Positions 1 to 5,204 of a stretch of 8,568 nucleotides of DNA are shown here, one piece after another. Position 1 is the first letter of the stretch; each line of letters starts with the position of its first letter. Under the pieces are notes generated by a model. It saw only the letters and a list, made by a program, of their open reading frames with translations, had not been told where the DNA came from and searched no databases. The stretch is from Acidimicrobiia bacterium (GTDB lineage Bacteria; Actinomycetota; Acidimicrobiia; Spongiisociales; UBA5794), in NCBI GenBank assembly GCA_013003515.1, contig JABDIW010000446.1, positions 1 through 8,568 on the forward strand, read 5' to 3'. A program made the translations under genes and the position numbers.

Positions 1-164
1 CCATCCTGGTGTCGGCATGGAACATGGCCGTCACCGGCGAGACCTACACCGACCTCGGCGACGACTTCTACAACCAACGACGAGACCCCGCCCGGCGGGT
101 CAACCACCACATCCGCCAACTCGAATCCGCCGGCTACGCCGTCACCATCACCCCAGCCGCCTGA
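1..164 (+). CDS. IS110-family transposase, C-terminal end (partial)
   Basis: The frame is open from the window edge (first full codon at base 3) to TGA at 162-164, giving the last 53 residues of a protein. The tail reads tyr-x-asp-leu-gly-asp-asp-phe-tyr followed by an arg-rich stretch, then HIRQLESAGYAVTITPAA at the end. I recognise this from memory as the usual C-terminal tail of IS110/IS116-type transposases, in which a lone 'RQLE-x-LGY-x-VTL-x-PAA' segment follows the serine-containing catalytic domain. These DEDD enzymes move circular intermediates, and some are guided by a bridge RNA. The catalytic parts lie outside the window, so it cannot be said whether the gene is intact. It points toward the two-component/ABC block but ends more than 200 bases from it, so there is no sign that it interrupts a gene here. 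Confidence 0.75.
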   Translation, partial: ILVSAWNMAVTGETYTDLGDDFYNQRRDPARRVNHHIRQLESAGYAVTITPAA

Positions 165-367
165 GCTAGCAGAGACACCCAAGATCGGGGCTACGCCCCG
201 ACCATAAACCGTCGCGCCCCAAGCCGACAACACGACCAACTCATTTCACCCCAGTACACGCGCCACCTGGAGTGCCGAACTCACTGCCGCGTGACGCAAA
301 GTGCCTCTGTCGCCAAGATTCGCCGGTTTCGCCAGCCAACGGTCCGATGTCACGAGAACCGATCAAA
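165..367. other. Non-coding gap downstream of transposase
   Basis: About 200 bases lie between the transposase stop and the stop of the convergent ABC-2 permease gene. I see no convincing gene here. The stretch holds one short perfect hairpin (185-201) and a direct repeat of TTCGCC near 327-342. The right end of the IS element probably lies somewhere inside it. IS110-group elements usually lack inverted terminal repeats, so the boundary cannot be placed from this single copy. Confidence 0.5.
185..201. terminator. Short GC hairpin, possible terminator or IS-end structure
   Basis: TCGGGGC (185-191) and GCCCCGA (195-201) are perfect reverse complements around a three-base TAC loop, starting 20 bases after the transposase stop codon. 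No run of T follows on either strand, so classical intrinsic termination is not well supported. In a high-GC actinobacterium a T-less hairpin can still end transcripts. It could instead be part of an IS110 end structure. Confidence 0.3.
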
Positions 368-1228
368 TCAACTGACGATGTCCCGGTTGCGGAACACAAA
401 GAGTGAGACGCTGGTTGTGATGGCACCGTAGAGGAGCGTGAGCCCCAGCGCTGACGCCCACGAGAGGTCCGAAGTCCCGCCTGCTGCAAGTGCACTGAGG
501 GTTCCGCCCGGAAGCAAGTGTGTGATGTCCGGAGCCCAGATGCCGATGAGACCCTCCACGACGAGAAGCCAACCGATCCCAACGCCGATTGCGGTACCCG
601 AGCTTCTGGTGAGGACGGCGATCATCAAGCCGATCAATCCCCAGACGAGGACTGGGACCAGGAAGTTGAAGAAGCCCGACGCCATCTCGGCTGCAGCATC
701 GGTCTTCCATGGTTCGGTGTCGATCTCGTATGCCCGAGCGAGTGGTCGGGCCACGGCCGACGTGACCAACACGGTCACGGCAGACAACAAGACCGTGAAG
801 AGGCTGAGCGCAATGATCTTGCCGCCCAGAAGTCTGAGCCTCGATGGCTGAGCCTGTACGAGGACTCTGATCAGTCCGGTGTCATAGTCACTCGCTGCCG
901 CGATCGCCCACAGAGACAACACGACGATGCCGGCGAGCGTGCTGATCGTGCCAAGCGGGTAGATCATGCCGCCGGCTTGCTCGAGGTCAGCTGCCGTGGT
1001 TGCTGCGCCTGCGGGGCCCGGCGGGCCCGTAGCGGCGCTGGGATCGGCGAGCGACGAGTAGATGAAGTACGAGATGAGAATCGAGAACAGCGCAAGGATC
1101 CCGAACCCGCCGTACCGAAACGAGGGGCGCCAGACTCGGATCCACTCAGAGCGGATCGTTTTGACCAATCCAGGACTGCTTGCAACTGCATGGCTTGGCG
1201 CAGCCGTTGTGGCGGAGATCGTGGTCAT
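368..1228 (-). CDS. ABC-2 type transporter permease
   Basis: This 286-residue integral membrane protein would form the membrane channel of an ABC exporter with the ATPase encoded just upstream. About six hydrophobic segments are visible, near residues 39-59, 93-113, 137-160, 188-206, 211-230 and 257-277. The cytoplasmic N-terminus carries 'IRSEWIRVWRP', the 'SEW/K-K-R' type entry common in ABC-2/ABC-2-like permeases of the ABC-2 membrane transporter superfamily. The first extracellular loop (about 60-90) is rich in pro, gly and ala. The motif 'DYDTGLIRVLVQAQPSR' after the second helix matches the conserved 'E/D-x-GT-R-LL-x-P-R' cytoplasmic loop of this family. The ATG is preceded by a strong Shine-Dalgarno sequence (GGAGGAG, bases 1233-1239) and overlaps the ATPase stop in an ATGA, so the two are translationally coupled. 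The substrate is unknown; relatives export antibiotics, lantibiotics or lipids, or act in self-immunity. Confidence 0.87.
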   Translation of the reverse strand: MTTISATTAAPSHAVASSPGLVKTIRSEWIRVWRPSFRYGGFGILALFSILISYFIYSSLADPSAATGPPGPAGAATTAADLEQAGGMIYPLGTISTLAGIVVLSLWAIAAASDYDTGLIRVLVQAQPSRLRLLGGKIIALSLFTVLLSAVTVLVTSAVARPLARAYEIDTEPWKTDAAAEMASGFFNFLVPVLVWGLIGLMIAVLTRSSGTAIGVGIGWLLVVEGLIGIWAPDITHLLPGGTLSALAAGGTSDLSWASALGLTLLYGAITTSVSLFVFRNRDIVS

Positions 1229-2178
1229 GATGCTCCTCCGCTCGTTCGTTGTTCGCCTCGGCTCGCCGCAAGCTCGGCGTCGGTGCCTCCGGTGAGGCGT
1301 AGAAAGATGTCTTCGAGGTTGTCTTGTCGGGGGGTGAGCTGGCGAAGGGTCACGCCCGCCTCATTGGCCGCACGGCCCACATCGGCAGAATTCGCCGCCG
1401 CCAATTCGACGTGGAGTGTGTCCCCGTATGAGGTGTACGACCAGCCGCGCCCCTCGATGGCTCCGATGAGCTGCGGAAGATCGACCCCGAACTCCGGAGC
1501 GGCGATGACCTGCTGAACAGCATCTTCCATCAGTCCAGCCAGGGAACCTGAGTAGAGGAGCTTGCCGAACCGGATGACCACCAGATCATCGGCCATCGCC
1601 TGGATCTCACTCATCAGATGGGACGACACGACCACGGTCCGCCTGCCATCTGCAAGCGACTTCAGCAGAGTGCGGATCTCGACGATACCGGCCGGGTCGA
1701 GCCCGTTGGTTGGCTCGTCGAGCACCAGCAGTTCGGGATCCGGTAGGAGCGCAGCGGCGATCCCGAGGCGCTGCTTCATTCCCAACGAGAATGTCGACGC
1801 CTTGTCCTGTTCACGACCGGTCAGCCCGACGATGTCGAGCACCTCGTGGATTCGTCGCTCCGAGATGCCCCGCAGCGCTGCCATGGATCGCAGATTGTCC
1901 CATGCCGTCAACGAGCCGATGAAGGTCGGCCCTTCGATCAGGGCACCGACTCGATGGGCGAACCGCTCGGGATGGGTGATGGGTTCGCCGAGCACGGTGC
2001 CGAGGCCGTCGCTCGCCTCGATGAGACCGAGCAGCACTCGGATCGTCGTGGACTTGCCCGAACCATTCGGGCCGACAAATCCGACGACTCCCCCACGGGG
2101 CACCTCGAACGTGAGGTTGTCCACAGCAGTCAATTCGCCGAACCTGCGGGTCAGACCTTCTGCAGTGATCACACTCAT
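1225..2178 (-). CDS. ABC transporter ATP-binding protein (ABC-2 exporter type)
   Basis: This 317-residue cytoplasmic ATPase powers the ABC-2 permease that overlaps its stop codon. Visible motifs, numbered from the chosen start, are Walker A GPNGSGKST at 36-44, signature SLGMKQ at 131-136 (the LGMKQR variant typical of BcrA/NatA/CcmA-like exporters), Walker B LLVLDE at 150-155 followed by PTNGLDP, and an SSH switch histidine at 187. After residue 215 comes the roughly 100-residue C-terminal extension common in drug and lantibiotic exporters of this class, ending in 'LEDIFLRLTGG'. The open frame extends to 2238, but I place the start at the ATG ending at 2178. That ATG has AGGAA six bases upstream, and homologous ATPases begin directly with a beta strand like 'ITAEGLTRRFG'. 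The 20 extra upstream residues are low-complexity and have no ribosome site. A 180-base gap separates the gene from the histidine kinase, so it may have its own promoter. Confidence 0.92.
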   Translation of the reverse strand: MSVITAEGLTRRFGELTAVDNLTFEVPRGGVVGFVGPNGSGKSTTIRVLLGLIEASDGLGTVLGEPITHPERFAHRVGALIEGPTFIGSLTAWDNLRSMAALRGISERRIHEVLDIVGLTGREQDKASTFSLGMKQRLGIAAALLPDPELLVLDEPTNGLDPAGIVEIRTLLKSLADGRRTVVVSSHLMSEIQAMADDLVVIRFGKLLYSGSLAGLMEDAVQQVIAAPEFGVDLPQLIGAIEGRGWSYTSYGDTLHVELAAANSADVGRAANEAGVTLRQLTPRQDNLEDIFLRLTGGTDAELAASRGEQRTSGGAS

Positions 2179-2183
2179 GATGG

Positions 2184-2188
2184 TTCCT
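2184..2188 (-). promoter_or_regulatory. Ribosome binding site fixing the ATPase start
   Basis: On the minus strand this reads AGGAA, five bases from the ATG at 2178-2176. It supports that internal ATG over the ATG at 2238, which has no comparable site. It also overlaps one copy of the CAGGAA box discussed for the regulator. Confidence 0.6.
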
Positions 2189-2290
2189 GTCTCATCGGTC
2201 GTTGCTTCCTCTGTTGATTGGAGGGAATGACCCGACAATACGAAGTGAGTCTGAGGACCATTTCGGCGTTACCTGCGGAGTTCCTGAAGA
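2184..2290 (-). promoter_or_regulatory. Candidate regulator boxes upstream of ABC-2 exporter
   Basis: The 180-base gap between kinase stop and ATPase start contains TTCCTG at 2184-2189, TTCCTCTG at 2206-2213 (22 bases further on) and TTCCTGAAGA at 2281-2290. The last 10-mer is identical to one in the divergent promoter at 4460-4469. On the minus strand these read as CAGGAA-type boxes. The first also serves as the Shine-Dalgarno sequence, which weakens it as evidence. No convincing -35/-10 pair was found. This is a candidate only. Confidence 0.25.
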
Positions 2291-2358
2291 TCGCAGCGCA
2301 CAGCCATGACGCAGGGTCAGAACCATCGGTTTGCGGCGGCTGCTTAGGAAGCGCCGGG

Positions 2359-3726
2359 TTACCGGTTGCGGGGAAGGTCGATCGTGATCGTCGTGCCCTG
2401 TCCGACTGATGACCGTGCGTCGATCTGACCGTGGTGGGCCGTGACGATGGCTTGGGCGATCGACAAGCCGAGGCCTGACCCTCCGGCCGAGCGTTCTCTG
2501 CCCGGGTCAGCTCGGTAGAAGCGTTCGAAGAGATGGCCGAGGTGCTCGGGTGCGATCCCGGGGCCCTCGTCGGCGATCTGTATGCACACTGTCGCTTCGT
2601 CGCTTGTGCACCCAAGGGTGAGCTTGGCGGTCGTCGGCGTGTGGCGCAGGGCGTTGTTGACGATGGTCGTCAGGGCCTGGGTCAGCTGATGCCGATCGGC
2701 AGCGATCTGAACACCATCGTCGATCGCCGACACGTCAATCGGGCGCTCAGGTTCAATTGCGGATGCATCGGCGGCCACGTCGGCGAGCAGCTGCGACAGG
2801 TCGATGTTCGAGTATTCGAGGGGTCGGTCTTCGTCCAATGAGGCCAGGGTCAGCAGATCTTCAACCAACGCTTCCATCCGTTTGCTCTCGCTGTGAATCC
2901 GCTGCATTGCATCGTCAGTTTCCGAATCGCTGAGCCGACCGCTCGCATGGAGCGCTGCGTAGCCCCGAAGCGTGGTGAGGGGCGTCCGCAGCTCATGGGA
3001 TGCGTCAGCAACAAATCGCCGCTGTCGTACTTCGAGGGCCTGGCGCGCATCGAGCATCGTGTTGAATGCAAGACCGAGCCGGCCTGCCTCTGTGGCAACA
3101 GGCGGATGCTCGACGCGATGGTCGCTGCGGCCGGCGGCGACATCCTCGGCAGCCTTGGTGACCGATTCGATTGGCCGGATCCCAAGCCGGTCGACCGACC
3201 AGAAGGCAGCGGCGAGTGCTGCCAACACGACGCCCAGAACGATCGCTGCGGTGATGAGCAACTGGTCCTGCGCATCATCGACGGCCCTTGTGGAGATGGC
3301 GAACACCACGTTCCCCGGGCCAACGTCGACCACCATCACTCGGGCCCGAGTGTCACTCTCGAGAGCATCCGCAGAGAAGGGTTCGCGTGTCTCGGCCGCC
3401 TGTGCGAGGTCAACACCCTCGAGATCTGGAACCAGATCTGGTTCGGAAACCGGACGGGCCAAGACCTGGGGTTCCCCGCCGCTGATGAGTGCGACGTAGA
3501 GCTCTCCCGTCAACAGAGGCTCGTCAGGCCTCGGCTGGGGGCTCGCGATGAAGGCTCCAGGCAGCCGCTCGGCACTTCTCTCGGCGTTGTCTGCAACCAC
3601 CTCCAGCTGAGCATCGAGCTGATCGGTGAGCACACTGCGTTGACGGAACGACACATATGCGAGCGAAGCCACCACGGTGACCATGACCACCAGCGATGCG
3701 AGAAGCAGTCGAGATCGCAGTGTCAC
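2359..3726 (-). CDS. Sensor histidine kinase (two-component system)
   Basis: This 455-residue membrane kinase should autophosphorylate on histidine and pass the phosphate to the response regulator encoded just before it. Helix 1 spans about 7-28, followed by an extracytoplasmic sensor region of about 125 residues (29-155) with no domain I recognise. Helix 2 is at about 156-176 and a HAMP linker at about 177-230. The H-box is 'FVADASHELRTPL' with the phospho-acceptor His244. The catalytic domain shows an N-box at about 357-363 (NNALRHT), G1 DEGPG at 386-390, an F-box LFERFYR at 399-405 and G2 GSGLGL at 416-421, so all catalytic motifs are intact. The start is GTG, overlapping the regulator's TGA in a GTGA with no clear ribosome site of its own, which suggests coupled translation. 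The architecture is that of the EnvZ/BaeS/MprB-type HPK group. The signal is unknown; the neighbouring transporters suggest envelope damage or an exported compound. Confidence 0.94.
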   Translation of the reverse strand: MTLRSRLLLASLVVMVTVVASLAYVSFRQRSVLTDQLDAQLEVVADNAERSAERLPGAFIASPQPRPDEPLLTGELYVALISGGEPQVLARPVSEPDLVPDLEGVDLAQAAETREPFSADALESDTRARVMVVDVGPGNVVFAISTRAVDDAQDQLLITAAIVLGVVLAALAAAFWSVDRLGIRPIESVTKAAEDVAAGRSDHRVEHPPVATEAGRLGLAFNTMLDARQALEVRQRRFVADASHELRTPLTTLRGYAALHASGRLSDSETDDAMQRIHSESKRMEALVEDLLTLASLDEDRPLEYSNIDLSQLLADVAADASAIEPERPIDVSAIDDGVQIAADRHQLTQALTTIVNNALRHTPTTAKLTLGCTSDEATVCIQIADEGPGIAPEHLGHLFERFYRADPGRERSAGGSGLGLSIAQAIVTAHHGQIDARSSVGQGTTITIDLPRNR

Positions 3727-4418
3727 GATGGACGGCGAATGGTGTAGCCGACACCTCGAACGGTCTCGATGAGCCGTTGATCGGAGTCGTCGAGCTTTTT
3801 GCGAAGAGACGAGATGAACGTCTCCACGATGGCCGATTCGCCGTCGAAGTCGTACTCCCAGACGTGGTCGAGGATCTGGCCGCGAGAGACGACTCGGCCG
3901 GCATTGGTCAACAACAGCCGACAGAGTTTGTATTCGGTCGGAGTCAGGTGCACGACCTCGCCAGCCTTGGTGACCTGATGAGCATCGTCGTCGAGCACCA
4001 CATCGCCGGCGGACAGAATCGGCGACGAGTCAGCAATCCCGGTTCTGCGAAGCGCGACCCGTACCCGGGCGACGAGTTCCTCCAACGCGAAGGGTTTGGT
4101 GATGTAGTCATCGCCGCCGGCGGTCAGACCCTTCACCCGGTCTGCGGTCGAGGTTCTTGCCGTCAAGAACAGGACCGGTGCGGTGTGACCCCGCGAGCGA
4201 AGACTTCGCAGCACGTCGTAGCCGTCCACGTCGCCCAACATGATGTCCAACACGAGAGCATCAGGCCGGAAACTGTCGGCAAGGCTCAGTGCGGAGCTGC
4301 CAGAGTCGGCTGTCTCGACGTCCATGCCGGCCATCCGTAAGGCGGACGCGACAAGGAACGAGATGTTTTCCTCGTCATCGACGACGAGAACCTTCGCTGC
4401 AGTCATACCCGACAGCAT
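3723..4418 (-). CDS. OmpR/PhoB-family response regulator
   Basis: This 231-residue DNA-binding regulator is the likely partner of the overlapping kinase. Its receiver domain (about 8-122) has the acidic pair Asp14-Asp15, phospho-acceptor Asp58 in 'ALVLDIM', Thr87 in 'LFLTAR' and Lys108 in 'ITKPF'. The C-terminal winged helix (about 135-228) has 'HLTPTEYKLCRLLL', the recognition-helix region 'ESAIVETFISSLRKKLD' and the wing ending 'RGVGYTIR', all standard for the OmpR/PhoB class. The frame is open up to 4583. I choose the ATG ending at 4418 because AGGAAGG lies six bases upstream. The in-frame ATG at 4406 also fits the family but has no good ribosome site. Members of this class usually bind direct repeats spaced 10-11 bases, and such repeats lie directly upstream of this gene, so autoregulation is plausible. 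Confidence 0.95.
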   Translation of the reverse strand: MLSGMTAAKVLVVDDEENISFLVASALRMAGMDVETADSGSSALSLADSFRPDALVLDIMLGDVDGYDVLRSLRSRGHTAPVLFLTARTSTADRVKGLTAGGDDYITKPFALEELVARVRVALRRTGIADSSPILSAGDVVLDDDAHQVTKAGEVVHLTPTEYKLCRLLLTNAGRVVSRGQILDHVWEYDFDGESAIVETFISSLRKKLDDSDQRLIETVRGVGYTIRRPS

Positions 4419-4424
4419 GGTCCG

Positions 4425-4431
4425 CCTTCCT
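4425..4431 (-). promoter_or_regulatory. Ribosome binding site fixing the response regulator start
   Basis: The minus strand reads AGGAAGG, six bases before the ATG at 4418-4416. This supports the 231-residue form over the longer open frame beginning at 4583. The site overlaps the first CCACAGGAAG repeat copy. Confidence 0.7.
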
Positions 4432-4496
4432 GTGGGTTGAACGAACAAATCCTGTGGATTTCCTGAAGAGCTCTGGACAACTCCATCCACAGGAAG
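4426..4496. promoter_or_regulatory. Candidate response-regulator operator in divergent promoter region
   Basis: The 177-base region between the two divergent operons contains a cluster of related boxes. On the plus strand they are TTCCTGTGGG at 4427-4436, ATCCTGTGGAT at 4449-4459 and TTCCTGAAGAG at 4460-4470. The steps are 22 and 11 bases, that is, two turns and one turn of DNA, so the boxes lie on one face of the helix. An inverted copy, ATCCACAGGAAG, is at 4485-4496. This makes a perfect 10-base inverted repeat with 4426-4435 and a perfect 9-base inverted repeat (4485-4493) with 4451-4459. Tandem direct repeats at 11-base spacing are the usual binding pattern of OmpR/PhoB regulators, and such a regulator is encoded next to it. 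The copy at 4427 overlaps a Shine-Dalgarno sequence and alone would mean little. No firm -35/-10 pair could be assigned on either strand. Confidence 0.5.
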
Positions 4497-4554
4497 TCCC
4501 GAGGTGGAATTCAACAGGTCGCCAGGTTGCGGCCTCACGCTGATCTTCATCGCT

Positions 4555-4573
4555 GCGGAAAACCCCGTTCCGC
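4555..4573 (+). other. Small hairpin in lipoprotein leader
   Basis: GCGGAA (4555-4560) and TTCCGC (4568-4573) pair perfectly around a seven-base loop, nine bases before the AAAGGA ribosome site of the lipoprotein gene. It would lie in the 5' leader if transcription starts upstream. It may protect the mRNA 5' end or tune translation, or be chance; a six-base stem is weak evidence. Confidence 0.25.
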
Positions 4574-4581
4574 TTCCACAC

Positions 4582-4587
4582 AAAGGA
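4582..4587 (+). promoter_or_regulatory. Ribosome binding site fixing the lipoprotein start
   Basis: AAAGGA lies eight bases before the ATG at 4596. The frame is open from 4527, but only the start at 4596 gives a normal lipoprotein signal peptide. Confidence 0.6.
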
Positions 4588-4595
4588 CAACTGGT

Positions 4596-5204
4596 ATGAA
4601 GTTACACAAGCTATCGATCCTCCTCCTCGGTCTTGCCCTCGTTGGGGCCGCCTGCGGATCGAATGGAGAAGACGCGGCTGAGGCAGCGCCACTGATCGTC
4701 GTTGAAGGAAGCCAGGACGCCGACACGAACATCGATGCCGACGCAACCACCAGCGAGGGTGCGGACGAGCAAACCGACGAAGAGCTCGCGCTCTCCTTCG
4801 CGCAGTGCATGCGCGACGAGGGCGTCGATCTGGCTGATCCAATCGTCAACGCCGATGGGTCGATCGAACTATTCCGGCCGGGGGCAAACAGCGACATCGA
4901 CCCGAACGACCAGGCGGTGACCGACGCATTTGACGTCTGCGGCGACCTCATCGAAGGGGCGAGCTTCCTTCCCGGCGCGGGACTGGACCAGGCCGAACTC
5001 GAGGACACACTTCTCGAGTTCACGCAGTGCCTGCGAGACCTGGGCTTCAATGTCGATGACCCGGATCTCAGTGGCGGACTCGCGGGCGGGCCGGCCGCCA
5101 TCTTCGGTGACAGTTTCGACCCGACCGACCCCGCGAACGCTGACGCAGTCCAGGAGTGTCAAGCGGCATTCGGTGCGGGCGGTCCTGTTGAAGGAGACAA
5201 CTGA
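4596..5204 (+). CDS. Acidic surface lipoprotein with duplicated double-cysteine repeat
   Basis: This 202-residue protein is exported and lipid-anchored. A short basic start (MKLHK) precedes a hydrophobic stretch and the lipobox LVGAAC, with the lipidated cysteine at residue 20. A very acidic, low-complexity linker (about 24-62) follows. The rest is two copies of one unit. Unit 1 (about 64-119) starts 'LSFAQCMRDEGVDLADP' and ends 'DAFDVCGDL'. Unit 2 (about 138-193) starts 'LEFTQCLRDLGFNVDDPDL' and ends 'DAVQECQAAF'. The two cysteines are 44 residues apart in unit 1 (71, 115) and 43 in unit 2 (145, 188), which suggests one disulfide per unit. 'FAxCMRExGVxxPDP' segments occur in actinobacterial lipoproteins of unknown function encoded near ABC exporters; this is from memory. 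It is first in the pump operon and overlaps the adaptor by one base (TGATG), so an accessory role in the pump is inferred. The biochemical role is unknown. Confidence 0.85.
   Translation: MKLHKLSILLLGLALVGAACGSNGEDAAEAAPLIVVEGSQDADTNIDADATTSEGADEQTDEELALSFAQCMRDEGVDLADPIVNADGSIELFRPGANSDIDPNDQAVTDAFDVCGDLIEGASFLPGAGLDQAELEDTLLEFTQCLRDLGFNVDDPDLSGGLAGGPAAIFGDSFDPTDPANADAVQECQAAFGAGGPVEGDN

Noticed and set aside
518..1516. Plus-strand open frame of 332 codons opposite the ABC-2 permease and ATPase
   Set aside because: It runs across two well-supported minus-strand genes with full family motifs. Its product is low-complexity, charged and lacks any recognisable domain, as expected for a high-GC antisense shadow.
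2179..2238. N-terminal 20-residue extension of the ABC-2 exporter ATPase
   Set aside because: The start at 2178 has a good Shine-Dalgarno sequence and fits the family. The extension is ser/thr/glu-rich and lies in the likely promoter region.
2200..2300. Promoter for the ABC-2 exporter operon
   Set aside because: A TATTGT-like -10 is visible on the minus strand near 2239-2244, but no matching -35 lies at a normal distance, so no promoter was annotated.
2321..2331. AACC-ATC-GGTT mini-hairpin downstream of the histidine kinase gene
   Set aside because: A four-base stem with no T tract is too weak to call a terminator.
2893..3747. Plus-strand open frame of 284 codons opposite the histidine kinase
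   Set aside because: It lies entirely antisense to a kinase with all catalytic boxes intact, shows no domain and has no ribosome site.
4467..4474. Perfect 8-base palindrome AGAGCTCT in the divergent promoter region
   Set aside because: It is short, contains a common GAGCTC core and is partly explained by the third direct-repeat box. There is no reason to call it a separate site.
4419..4583. N-terminal extension of the response regulator by 55 residues
   Set aside because: Receiver domains of this family begin a few residues before the first strand. The extension would also run through the divergent promoter region and start inside the opposite gene's leader.
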